IMG/VR virus record: IMGVR_UViG_3300032087_004344 | Span: 1-29,836 of that record | DNA from: a virus | Length of the DNA: 29,836 nucleotides | Strand: one strand, 5' to 3' | In this document: positions 1 through 6,527 of the stretch, piece after piece | How the letters are laid out: each line of letters begins with the position of its first letter | Position numbering within the stretch: position 1 is the stretch's first letter | The notes under the pieces: model-generated | The model's database searches: none | What the model saw: the letters and a program-made list of their open reading frames with translations, nothing else | What the model was told of the DNA's origin: nothing | Position numbers and translations under genes: made by a program

Positions 1-9
1 CCCCTCCAT
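1..9 (-). CDS. Scaffolding protein gene, extreme 5' end at left edge
   Basis: The minus-strand ATG at 9-7 is the counterpart of the possible start at 29617 of the scaffold-like gene. Only three codons are present before the window edge. The intact gene lies at the right end, which supports a circular molecule opened here. Confidence 0.6.
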
Positions 10-228
10 GGTCAGGCTCGCGCCATAAACATGTCGTCCGTATCGTCCTCGGGTGTCATCACGGCCACGGCCAGCGATGCGCCGTCCTCCATGTCCGCCA
101 TGTCCTCCTCGACTTCCCGCGCCATGGCTTCCCGGAACTGCTCGTCTTTTGCGAGCGCCTCCAGTTTCCCTGCGAGGAGGAGGACGTCCCGGTCTGCCTC
201 GAGCATGGAGAGGTCCATGTCCAGCGTG
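1..228. repeat. Left copy of the 228-bp near-identical window ends
   Basis: Bases 1-228 align without gaps to 29609-29836. I find mismatches at 27, 33, 42, 54, 60, 87 and 147, giving 221 of 228 identical. All seven fall at third codon positions of the gene at 491-12, six are silent and one changes Asp to Glu. This is best explained as the same locus read twice from slightly different strain variants, i.e. an assembly overlap of a circular or circularly permuted genome, rather than a packaged terminal repeat, whose copies should be identical. Confidence 0.9.
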
Positions 229-491
229 GCGCCCACCTCATCGGCGGCGTCCTTGACCATGGCCAGCTCCCGAACGAAACGGCCAGGGAACTCGTCCACG
301 TCTCCCTCGAAGCGCGGGTAGCGGTCGGCCTTCGGTGCGCCCATTACCTCGAGGACCATGTTGTGAGCGTCCACGAGTGCGTTCATGGCGCGTTCGCTGA
401 AATCTCCTCGAGGCGCGTCCATCTCGGCCATCTCGTCCATCTCGTATTCCATCTGCTCGCCCATCCGGCGGAGCTTGTCTTCTGCTTCCAT
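12..491 (-). CDS. Acidic 159-aa protein between portal and scaffold genes
   Basis: I do not recognise the family. It is a complete gene starting at ATG 491 behind a strong ribosome site (AAGGAGG) and ending with TGA at 14-12. The protein is very rich in Asp, Glu, Met and Ala, with acidic Met-rich stretches at both ends (residues about 10-25 and 125-155) and a predicted mostly helical middle. It has no Cys motif, signal peptide or membrane segment. It lies between the zinc-ribbon gene and the scaffold gene, so a head-assembly role (scaffold helper or head-completion factor) is plausible but inferred only from position. A second, 5'-truncated copy at the right end is the same gene read again and differs only at codon third positions. 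Confidence 0.8.
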   Translation of the reverse strand: MEAEDKLRRMGEQMEYEMDEMAEMDAPRGDFSERAMNALVDAHNMVLEVMGAPKADRYPRFEGDVDEFPGRFVRELAMVKDAADEVGATLDMDLSMLEADRDVLLLAGKLEALAKDEQFREAMAREVEEDMADMEDGASLAVAVMTPEDDTDDMFMARA

Positions 492-501
492 GGTTCCCTC
501 C

Positions 502-900
502 TTACGGGACTGGTGTGGGGAATGCGGCTTCTGTAGCCGCGGCGGCGTCCCCGGTTTCCCGGAGGACGCGTCCGAACGTCTCGGCCTGGCGGTCCTGCTC
601 GAGGGCCGTGTTTACCTGGTGGTCGAACGTGCGGTCCACCTCATCGGCCTCCACCGGTCGGAGTCCACGCTCCTCCATGAGGCGGCGCCGGTGGGCGTGG
701 TCCTCGACGTAGGTTCCCAGGCCGCGGTCGAAGTAGCCCGCGGATGGGCCCCACTGGAACGGGGTCCGGTACGGCGTGGTGACCTGGCGCCTGGCCTCGG
801 CTCCGCAGTGCGGGCAAGGCATCGAGGCGGGCGCCTGGCCCACCTTCGCCAGCTCCTCCGAGCGGTGGCCGTGCGTGCATGTGTACGGGTACAGCGGCAT
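502..900 (-). CDS. FmdB-like zinc-ribbon protein (132 aa)
   Basis: The protein opens with MPLYPYTCTHGH and continues with MPCPHCG, the N-terminal layout of FmdB-type zinc ribbons: Cys8 and a His at 10 or 12 as the first pair, Cys29 and Cys32 as the second. The rest is charged, helical and has no recognisable domain. ATG 900 is preferred because it gives the family-typical MPLY start; a GTG at 903 is also in frame. The gene overlaps the portal stop by one base. Small zinc ribbons next to portal genes occur in several tailed phages, but their role is not established. A protein- or DNA-binding part in head assembly is a guess. Confidence 0.8.
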   Translation of the reverse strand: MPLYPYTCTHGHRSEELAKVGQAPASMPCPHCGAEARRQVTTPYRTPFQWGPSAGYFDRGLGTYVEDHAHRRRLMEERGLRPVEADEVDRTFDHQVNTALEQDRQAETFGRVLRETGDAAAATEAAFPTPVP

Positions 901-2642
901 CACACAATCCCACCGGGCGGGAGGACGGCCTGTATCTGTGTCGGGCTCGGGAGCTCTCCGGGTCCGATTCCGAGTCCCATCGTGGCGGGTACCTGCTCGG
1001 CGCCCATCGGCGGTCCTGCCTGCGGAGGTGCGGCCGTGGCCACCGGCGGAGGTGCGGGGGTCTCGTCCTCCACTCCGGCCGCGGCCTCTCCGGGGAGGAA
1101 GGACTCCGGGAGGTCCAGCGCTCGGACCAGCTCCGAGAGCACCAGCTCTCGAGGGACTCCGAGCTCGAGGAGCTGCGGGACGGCGCCGATGAGCTCGGAC
1201 TTGCGGACGGCCTCCGAGACTGGAGTGGCGCCGGAGTCCTGCGCGTAGAACGTGAAGTCCCCGTCGAGGTCGTCGGCTCGGATGGCTTGCGCTCGGCCGT
1301 TCAAGCGGACCACCTCCGGCTCGTCTCCGAGAGATAGCCGGACCATGGCCACGTATACCTCGGCCAGCTGGGCGATAGCTGCGTCGCGCTCTCTAGCCAT
1401 CCTGCCCACCTCGCTCGAGGAATACGCGGCCATCGCGGTTACCTCGGTGGCCGTGGCCTTCGTGGCCTCTCCACGTGTGAACGGTGCGAGGATGCTCCCG
1501 CGTGCGAAGTCTTCGTCCACCTGGTTTAGGTAGGTCTGGAGCTCGGCGGGGACGGGGAGGTGGGGGACGGGAACAATCGCTCCGGCCAGCTGCTGGCCTG
1601 GACTGGTCTCCACCTCGATAAACTCTCCATCTTGACCCATGACCATCTTCGCCATGGACTCCGCATCGAGGGTGCCTTTCTGGACAAGCCACTGGCGGGC
1701 GGCGCGGCGGACTCCGTTGGCCTGGTAGGTGCGAATGGTGTTCGATTCCTGGACCTGGTCGTAGACGCGTCGGAGTCCGGAGTAGCCGCGGAGTGGGCGG
1801 TCCGGCTCCCTCGAGAGGTAGAGCGGGACCACGGGGACCAGTGGGTAGTCGTCGGCCGTGCGGACTGGGATGCTGTCCACCTTCTCCGAGACCGGGTCCT
1901 CCACGCCCACCTCGAGCTCGACGCCATCGGCCACCCACTTGGAGCCGTTGGCGTAGTCGGGGGACCAGACCAGGAAGCGGTCGCCGGTGAGGTCGTAGAA
2001 CTCGACCACCTCCACGAACTCTCCAATTGCGTCTTCATCGTCCGGTCCGTAGCTCGGCGCGTCCTCGTCTCCGTTCCGGTCGAGGAACTGGCGGAACGTG
2101 CGCGTGGCCCACTGCTTCCGGCCGTACCGCTCTCGTGCCTCCTCGACGGGCATCATTACGCGGACTCCGACGTAGCGCTGGTAGTCCCAGGCGCGGGCGG
2201 TGTCGTCCACGAGGACGTCCCAGGGGGGGAGCGCTGCAACGGTGACACGCTGGAGCGGGTCGGGATGGGAGCGGGGCGCTACCTTCAGTGCAGCCCATGG
2301 GTAGATGATGGCCAGGCGGAGGGCGTCCTCCATCTGGCGGCGCACGTGCGTCAACCAGTCGTTGGCCAGCGCCTGCGCCTTGTCCTGGTCCCCGCGGCCT
2401 CGGAGGTCTCCTCGAACCACTACGGCCGGGTCCCGCATGAACAACGAGGCCACGTAGGACTCGACGAGCTCGTAGGCTCTCGAGGTCTCCACGAGCATCT
2501 CTCCACGCTGGTCGTAGTTGGTCCGCATCCAGTAGCGCATCTGGTAGGCGTTGCGGAGGCGGCGGAGCTCCGGCCGTCGGTCCTCCCAGTACCGTTCGTG
2601 TTTGTCGTAGATGCTGCGGCACATGGACGGGGTCAGGCTCAT
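900..2642 (-). CDS. Portal (head-tail connector) protein, 580 aa
   Basis: This should form the dodecameric ring at the capsid vertex through which DNA is packaged and ejected. The length, its place directly after the large terminase and before the capsid genes, and the overall pattern fit portals of podoviruses. The N-terminal helical region has conserved-looking YQMRYW and Tyr/Arg-rich segments. A mixed alpha/beta wing follows, including PWDVLVDD near residue 140 and LVPVVPLY near 265. Next come long stem-like helices (about 280-470) containing SGLRRVYDQVQESN, and then a low-complexity Pro/Ala/Gly tail after about 515. ATG 2642 overlaps the terminase stop as ATGA. Assignment rests on context and architecture, not on a search. 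Confidence 0.85.
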   Translation of the reverse strand: MSLTPSMCRSIYDKHERYWEDRRPELRRLRNAYQMRYWMRTNYDQRGEMLVETSRAYELVESYVASLFMRDPAVVVRGDLRGRGDQDKAQALANDWLTHVRRQMEDALRLAIIYPWAALKVAPRSHPDPLQRVTVAALPPWDVLVDDTARAWDYQRYVGVRVMMPVEEARERYGRKQWATRTFRQFLDRNGDEDAPSYGPDDEDAIGEFVEVVEFYDLTGDRFLVWSPDYANGSKWVADGVELEVGVEDPVSEKVDSIPVRTADDYPLVPVVPLYLSREPDRPLRGYSGLRRVYDQVQESNTIRTYQANGVRRAARQWLVQKGTLDAESMAKMVMGQDGEFIEVETSPGQQLAGAIVPVPHLPVPAELQTYLNQVDEDFARGSILAPFTRGEATKATATEVTAMAAYSSSEVGRMARERDAAIAQLAEVYVAMVRLSLGDEPEVVRLNGRAQAIRADDLDGDFTFYAQDSGATPVSEAVRKSELIGAVPQLLELGVPRELVLSELVRALDLPESFLPGEAAAGVEDETPAPPPVATAAPPQAGPPMGAEQVPATMGLGIGPGELPSPTQIQAVLPPGGIV

Positions 2643-4177
2643 GTCGCTACCTCCCAGGGGGTGGACTTGTTCAGGATGCGAGCGGCTCTCCTGCGGTCCA
2701 GGTGTCGCTCCATGAGGTGGGTCCTACTGTATGCCATGTGTGCGGGCGCGTCTCTCGTGGCGCGGTAGGCCAGTGCGAGGGCCATGGCCATGTCGTCATG
2801 GAGACCAGGCGGAGCCTCCGGCGTGACGCGTCGCACCTCGAGCGCTCGGAGCTCCTCGAGCGTGGTGCGGTCCAGCGCCTGGACCACTCCGGACTCGAGG
2901 TATTCCCGGAGCGTCTCGAACGCGTCGAGCTTCGAGCGGACGGTGGTCGTCCACGGTCGGCCGCTCGAGTCTCGCCACTGCTTCCGGTAGCCCATGAGGT
3001 CCAGTTCCCGGAGGACGACGTGGCCGTGGTTGTTGCTTTCCACGAGGACCATGGCGTCCCCGTAGTGGTTCGCTACCTCGAGGACGCGGGCCGCCCACTC
3101 CACCGGGCTCGTGCGGTTGCATCGCTCGAGGTAGACCGGCTGGAACGATGAGAGGCTAACCACGGCCAGCGCGCTGTAGTCGCCACCCACTCCGGCCGCG
3201 ACGTCCACTCCCATGACGTAGGCGTCCAGTTCGTCCGGCGGCTGGAGCTCCCGCTCCGGTCCATCGAACCAAACCGCATCGATGTCCTCGAGCGCCTCGG
3301 CCTGGAGGTAGGTGGACTCTCGAGCGGCGAACGCGTCGGCCAGGCTCCCAGGGTATTCCCGGCGGAACTTCGCCTCTCCGAGCGTTGCTACCTGCTGGCG
3401 CCTCCACGCCAGCTGGTGGTCGTCGAGGTCCCATCGCCTGGCCAGGCGCTCCTCCTCGTCCGTCCGTTCCCAGTCCGGGGGCAAATTTTCGAGGCGGAGG
3501 GCGTGATGCTCGTGCCACCAATACGTGACGACTCGCCATCCGTTCTCGGGGGCTCCCTCGATGAGGCGGTGGAACGTGTCCCCGGGTGCGTTCGGCGTGG
3601 ACTCGATGACCACCTGGCCTCGGCCGACGGTGGCGAGGACTTGTGCGAGGAGCTCCGGCTGGTCCGGGTAGAACGCAAACTCCGAGAGGTGCGCGGCGGT
3701 GAGGGCCACGGACCTGGTCCCACCTCGGCCTCCGGCGGTCCACGAGGCGAGACTGGCGCCGGTGTCTCGGAACTTTGCTTCCGTGGCGGAGTCCACCTCG
3801 AGGTCTCGGCGGAGGAGTGCGGGGAGGTTGTCCATCCATGCGCGGTCGAGCTGGCGGAGGTGGCGGGCGCTCCTCTCGTGGAATGAGAGGACTCCGAGCG
3901 CCACCGGCTCCCTCGAGGTGTAGGCCGTGTGGAGCTGGTGGGCGCGGCATATGGTCGAGATTCCCACTTGGCGGGCCTTGACTACGATGACCCGGGAGTG
4001 GTTGTCGAGCGCCTCGAGGAGTCGGAGCTGGCCGGGATTCGGGACCAGCGGGACTGTCTTCTGCTCCTCCTTATGTGTGATGCGGAGGAGCTTGAAAAAG
4101 GCCAGGCGGTTCCGCAGTAGTCCTGCGACCTGGTCCTGGAGCTCGAGGGGGACGGCGGCGGGGACGTGAATGCTCAC
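2639..4177 (-). CDS. terL: Terminase large subunit (DNA packaging motor), 512 aa
   Basis: An ATPase-nuclease that docks on the portal, pumps DNA into the procapsid and cuts the concatemer. The ATPase half shows the variant Walker A KARQVGIST at residues 67-75, an acidic HLSEFAF segment near 163-169 as the likely Walker B/catalytic Glu, and the coupling-type motif IESTPNAPGD at 191-200. The RNase H-like nuclease half has the expected acidic triad: Asp325 in VMGVDVAAG, Glu380 in VLVESNN, and Asp461/Asp462 in GLHDDMAMA. The start is GTG 4177, which overlaps the small-subunit stop as GTGA. The frame stays open further upstream, but only over the small-terminase gene. Length is normal for the family. 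Confidence 0.95.
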   Translation of the reverse strand: MSIHVPAAVPLELQDQVAGLLRNRLAFFKLLRITHKEEQKTVPLVPNPGQLRLLEALDNHSRVIVVKARQVGISTICRAHQLHTAYTSREPVALGVLSFHERSARHLRQLDRAWMDNLPALLRRDLEVDSATEAKFRDTGASLASWTAGGRGGTRSVALTAAHLSEFAFYPDQPELLAQVLATVGRGQVVIESTPNAPGDTFHRLIEGAPENGWRVVTYWWHEHHALRLENLPPDWERTDEEERLARRWDLDDHQLAWRRQQVATLGEAKFRREYPGSLADAFAARESTYLQAEALEDIDAVWFDGPERELQPPDELDAYVMGVDVAAGVGGDYSALAVVSLSSFQPVYLERCNRTSPVEWAARVLEVANHYGDAMVLVESNNHGHVVLRELDLMGYRKQWRDSSGRPWTTTVRSKLDAFETLREYLESGVVQALDRTTLEELRALEVRRVTPEAPPGLHDDMAMALALAYRATRDAPAHMAYSRTHLMERHLDRRRAARILNKSTPWEVAT

Positions 4178-4542
4178 GCGCCCACCACTTGGAGGAGGCC
4201 GCGGAGCTCGGCCACGGCCTCGTCTCCCGGTCCCTCCTCGGAGGCCGGGGCGCGGATGGCGTCGAGGACGTAGCGCGCGGCCAGTAGCCTGGTCTGCGGG
4301 TTGCCTTCCGCCATGCAATAGCGGAGCGTGCGGAGTGCATGCCCGGCCATCGCTCGGAGCTCCAGTTCCACCTCCTCCGGGGGGGGTGCCTTCTCGAGGC
4401 GGTAGCGGCGGACCACGTCGTCCACGTCCCACTTCCGGACTGTGAGCGGGGAGACCACTCCCTCCTCGAGGAGCTCGGACATGGTCGCGCCTCGCTCGAG
4501 GCGCTCCGCGACTTCCCGCTGGAGCTTGGTGAGGTAGGCCAT
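4174..4542 (-). CDS. Probable terminase small subunit, 122 aa
   Basis: Small terminases recognise the packaging site and load the large subunit. This gene sits directly before the large terminase with a GTGA overlap, is small, and begins with a helix-turn-helix-like stretch: SELLEEGVVSPLTVRKW at residues about 22-38. Helical segments suited to oligomerisation follow, including HALRTLRYC near 69-77. ATG 4542 is chosen because a GGGAGG ribosome site lies just upstream. An in-frame ATG at 4581 has no ribosome site and follows the preceding stop by one base. The family is divergent, so position is the main support. Confidence 0.7.
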   Translation of the reverse strand: MAYLTKLQREVAERLERGATMSELLEEGVVSPLTVRKWDVDDVVRRYRLEKAPPPEEVELELRAMAGHALRTLRYCMAEGNPQTRLLAARYVLDAIRAPASEEGPGDEAVAELRGLLQVVGA

Positions 4543-4582
4543 GGTCCTCCCTTGGTGCGTGCGAGGTGCTCTCGAGGTCATG

Positions 4583-5173
4583 TTAGCGCCCACTCTCGAA
4601 GGTGCGTAGGTTCCCGGAGGTCTTCGGCGGCTCCACGGCCGGTGCCCACCTGGTCCACTCCGGGCGCGCTCCCTTCGTCGAGTCGTCCACGTAGAGCGCC
4701 ACCACTCCGTCCGCCCACTCGTTGGCGGCGCGTTGGCGTTGCGCCGTGGTCTCGAGCTCGGCGCGGTCCATGCGGCGCTCTCCCTCCTTCCCTGCAAGCT
4801 GAAGTCCTCGAGGACACGAGCAGGTGGCTGCGTAGGTTCGGACGCGCTCCGCTCCTCGAATGCGAGTCCGGACCCATGCATGGACCTGGCCACGGCCTTC
4901 GCAGTAGGGGCAGCGCCTCGAGCGCTGGCGGATGGACTCGTCCCTCCGCTGTCCGGCCTCGGAGGCCATCGCCATCCACGTGGAGCGCAGCTCGGCCGGG
5001 GTCGGGCGGTAGGTGGCCGATGCCAGTTGGCGCTCGACGAGTGCTCCGGCCAGGCTCCCGGCCTCCTCCAGGATTCCCTCGAGGGTAGGTCCGAGGAGCT
5101 GCATGTAGTCGCGAGGTGTTCCTGGTCCTGGTAGCGCGCTCAAGCGGCGGACAAGTCGGTCGTGCTTTCCCAT
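4583..5173 (-). CDS. Candidate helicase-loader-like replication protein with zinc motif, 196 aa
   Basis: Not recognised by a signature, but several features fit a phage helicase loader. A helical N-terminal half contains TYRPTPAELRSTW (residues about 54-66), resembling the segment seen in G39P/lambda P-like loaders. It is followed by a cysteine knuckle CPYCEGRGQ at 88-96, which looks like one DnaJ-type CxxCxGxG repeat, and by CSC at 118-120, giving four Cys for one zinc. The gene follows the winged-helix initiator candidate, the same order as lambda O then P. ATG 5173 is chosen because AGGAG lies 8 bases upstream; GTG 5182 is in frame but overlaps that site. Function is inference. Confidence 0.5.
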   Translation of the reverse strand: MGKHDRLVRRLSALPGPGTPRDYMQLLGPTLEGILEEAGSLAGALVERQLASATYRPTPAELRSTWMAMASEAGQRRDESIRQRSRRCPYCEGRGQVHAWVRTRIRGAERVRTYAATCSCPRGLQLAGKEGERRMDRAELETTAQRQRAANEWADGVVALYVDDSTKGARPEWTRWAPAVEPPKTSGNLRTFESGR

Positions 5174-5182
5174 GGTTTCCAC

Positions 5183-5259
5183 TCCTGGGTTGATTCGGTG
5201 AGGCTCTCGTCTCCGTTGAAACTAGCGGTGAGGTTGTCTCCCCACCCTCTCTCTCTATC
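5183..5259. other. Intergenic segment with pyrimidine/purine tract next to the iterons
   Basis: Between the initiator stop and the loader start, 5237-5270 on the plus strand is almost entirely C and T, so the transcribed strand is GA-rich. This runs into TATATG at 5271-5276, beside the iterons. It is the least GC-biased stretch of the neighbourhood and a candidate duplex-unwinding element. AGGAG at 5186-5182 is the ribosome site of the loader gene. No hairpin terminator is obvious. Confidence 0.4.
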
Positions 5260-5682
5260 TCACTCTCTCTTATATGTGGTTCGGGTGTTGGTTCGGGACT
5301 GGTTCGGGTTCGCTGCTATGTCGTTGAAATCCGCGCCGTTCGTTGGTCCGGGACTGGTCCACTTCTTGGTTCGGGTCCGTGTCGCCGTTGCGGCGCGCTG
5401 GACGGGAGTGGCGGGCTGGACGGTCCACTGGATGATTCGGGCGCGGTTGCGGTTCCCGGGCTCGACGGTCCGGAGGACTTCCGCGTCCTCGAGGTCCTCG
5501 AGGAGCTGGCGCGCTCGACGCTTGGAGCACTGACAGACTCCGGCCAGGCGCCGGTCGGTCATGGCCTCCGGCTTCCATCCGCGGATTCTCGAGTCCCGTA
5601 GCAGGCGGACCAGGCCGAGTAGCTCCGCGCCGTCCTCGACGAGCTCGGGGAGGAGGTCCGGGACGGGGGTCCAGCTTCTCAC
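5260..5682 (-). CDS. Candidate replication initiator (lambda O-like), winged helix, 140 aa
   Basis: The protein has a winged helix-turn-helix-like core at residues about 42-75 (TDRRLAGVCQCSKRRARQLL, then EDAEVLRTVEPG), as in phage replication initiators. A basic, Thr/Arg/Asn-rich disordered tail follows (about 95-140). DNA for that tail contains repeated CCCGAACCA units in all three reading frames, the same design as lambda O, where the origin iterons lie inside the initiator gene. GTG 5682 overlaps the regulator stop as GTGA. The frame is open further upstream but would fully overlap the regulator. The candidate loader follows. A transcription factor binding the same repeats is the main alternative. 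Confidence 0.55.
   Translation of the reverse strand: MRSWTPVPDLLPELVEDGAELLGLVRLLRDSRIRGWKPEAMTDRRLAGVCQCSKRRARQLLEDLEDAEVLRTVEPGNRNRARIIQWTVQPATPVQRAATATRTRTKKWTSPGPTNGADFNDIAANPNQSRTNTRTTYKRE
5277..5375. repeat. Two triplets of iterons, candidate replication origin
   Basis: The plus-strand unit TGGTTCGGG occurs perfectly at 5277-5285, 5289-5297, 5300-5308 and 5367-5375, with variant TGGTCCGGG at 5344-5352 and half copy TGGTCC at 5355-5360. Start-to-start distances are 12 and 11 in the first triplet, 44 between triplets, and 11 and 12 in the second. This roughly helical phasing is typical of initiator-binding iterons. Copies lie in three different reading frames of the overlapping gene, so the repetition is selected as DNA and not as protein. 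Confidence 0.6.
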
Positions 5683-5948
5683 TCTGCGCTCCGGTCTGGC
5701 GCGCCCATCGGCTCCACGCCCACCACTCGGAGCGCGAGCTCCTCCAGTGGTCCCTCGAGCACCTCGGCCAGGACTGGCCACGAGGCTCGAGCGGGGAGGC
5801 GCTGGCCGGACGCCCACCTCCAGACGGTCCGTCGGTCCACCGGCGTGTCGGGTTGCGCCGTGGTCATGGCCGTGGCCAATGCTGCGGGGCCACTGTGTCC
5901 GCTCTCGAGGATGGCGGCCTGTAGCCACTCGTGGAAAGGTCGGTGCAT
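5679..5948 (-). CDS. Cro/CI-type helix-turn-helix regulator, 89 aa
   Basis: A small DNA-binding protein with a lambda-repressor-like fold. It shows the helix pattern ALATAMTTAQP near 23-33, followed by the recognition helix DRRTVWRWASGQRLPAR at 38-54, and a short C-terminal helix. There is no peptidase/LexA-like domain, so it resembles Cro or a short repressor rather than a RecA-cleavable CI. ATG 5948 has a good AGGAGG site. It faces the divergent region with two 17-bp palindromes, its likely operators, and overlaps the next gene as GTGA. It is therefore the first gene of the whole leftward unit, which includes the virion genes. Confidence 0.75.
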   Translation of the reverse strand: MHRPFHEWLQAAILESGHSGPAALATAMTTAQPDTPVDRRTVWRWASGQRLPARASWPVLAEVLEGPLEELALRVVGVEPMGAPDRSAE

Positions 5949-5971
5949 TTTTGTCCTCCTCCGGTTTGCGT

Positions 5972-5988
5972 GTCGCCTCCGCGGCGAC
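5972..5988. promoter_or_regulatory. Operator 1, 17-bp imperfect palindrome
   Basis: GTCGCCTCCGCGGCGAC has matching outer arms GTCGCC and GGCGAC around a five-base centre. Length and symmetry fit a Cro/CI-type dimer. It lies 24 bp upstream of the regulator start, where binding would block leftward transcription or translation initiation. Confidence 0.65.
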
Positions 5989-5998
5989 TACCACTGGT

Positions 5999-6028
5999 GT
6001 ACCACGTCGCCACGGTGGCGACTGGTAC
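5999..6028. promoter_or_regulatory. Operator 2 inside a longer nested palindrome
   Basis: GTCGCCACGGTGGCGAC at 6006-6022 is a perfect 17-bp palindrome around a central G. Its outer six bases match those of operator 1, and the centres are 34 bp apart. Flanking GTACCA (5999-6004) and TGGTAC (6023-6028) extend the dyad to 30 bp with a single extra C on the left side. This is the likely strong site of the regulator encoded at 5948-5679. Confidence 0.65.
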
Positions 6029-6044
6029 AAACGAGGATTGAAAA

Positions 6045-6155
6045 ATGCTTCTCGATGTCGGCCTGGTGGCCGTTGCCTTCGGCGCGCTGTGCGCTGTTTT
6101 CCTGCTCCTCGGCCTCGTGGCCGACTTCATCCACGCTCGCACCTTCAAGGGGTGA
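6045..6155 (+). CDS. Small single-pass membrane peptide, 36 aa
   Basis: ATG 6045 follows GAGG by eight bases and the frame ends at TGA 6155, four bases before the next ATG. Residues about 4-28 form one uninterrupted hydrophobic segment containing VAVAFGALCAVFLLLGLVA, followed by a short basic end (HARTFKG). It is the first gene of the rightward unit, just after the operators, so it should be expressed early. The family is unknown. Membrane-targeted early peptides of phages can act in superinfection exclusion or as host toxins or inhibitors, but nothing here shows which. It is too short for statistical coding evidence; ribosome site, spacing and hydrophobicity are the support. Confidence 0.55.
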   Translation: MLLDVGLVAVAFGALCAVFLLLGLVADFIHARTFKG

Positions 6156-6158
6156 ACC

Positions 6159-6527
6159 ATGACGCCGATGCGCCTGGCTTCCATCTTCACGGTCCTGGAT
6201 ACCTACGGGGTCCAGGACGTCCTCCGCGTACAGTCCACGGTCAACCCACTGGACCCGGACAACCATACGACGGCCGTCTGGGTCCGTCCCTCGGACTGGG
6301 TCAACGTCTACGACGCCATCTTCTACGCCACGGACGAGGTCCCGGAGGTCCGGGCCTCGATGGCCACCACTGGCGTGGACATTACTGTAGCGCTCGAGGG
6401 GGACGGGTTCCGCGTGTTTGCGTGGTGGCCAGTGCGGGACCTGGAGTCCGTGTCCGAGCGCCTCGCGGCCTCCGGTGTCGAGGAGCGCAAGGTCCAGGCC
6501 TGGCGCCTGCTCGGGGGTGCGGCGTGA
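6159..6527 (+). CDS. Unknown early protein, 122 aa
   Basis: Not recognised. The gene starts at ATG 6159 behind AAGGGG and ends overlapping the ERF start (GTGA). The protein is soluble, mixed alpha/beta and Val/Asp/Trp-rich, with segments such as TAVWVRPSDWVNVYDAIF (about 38-55) and GFRVFAWWPV (about 83-92). There are no Cys or membrane motifs. The position between the membrane peptide and the recombination protein suggests an early regulatory or DNA-metabolism accessory role, which is speculation. Confidence 0.75.
   Translation: MTPMRLASIFTVLDTYGVQDVLRVQSTVNPLDPDNHTTAVWVRPSDWVNVYDAIFYATDEVPEVRASMATTGVDITVALEGDGFRVFAWWPVRDLESVSERLAASGVEERKVQAWRLLGGAA

Larger units (their letters stand above)
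5949..6044. promoter_or_regulatory. Divergent control region of the leftward and rightward units
   Basis: This 96-bp segment separates the regulator gene from the first rightward gene and must hold the start signals for both directions. It contains the two operators (5972-5988 and 6006-6022), a nested palindrome at 5999-6028, and ribosome sites at each edge. I could not assign sigma70 -35/-10 boxes with confidence. TACAAA at 6025-6030 is a possible rightward -10. Confidence 0.6.

Noticed and set aside
1-228. True direct terminal repeat of the packaged genome
   Set aside because: The copies differ at seven positions, whereas replicated terminal repeats are kept identical; strain variation at an assembly overlap explains the pattern better.
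385-2768. Long plus-strand open frames opposite the portal and terminase genes (385-1248, 1560-2768)
   Set aside because: They run antisense to well-supported genes, lack ribosome sites and have low-complexity Arg/Ala/Pro translations typical of high-GC shadow frames.
5989-6005. Third operator between operators 1 and 2
   Set aside because: The 17 bases fill the gap exactly and contain ACCACTGGT, but share too little with the GTCGCC/GGCGAC consensus.
5561-6523. Upstream extension of the ERF frame
   Set aside because: The extension overlaps the regulator, the control region and two other genes; the GTG at 6524 with a GTGA overlap is the sensible start.
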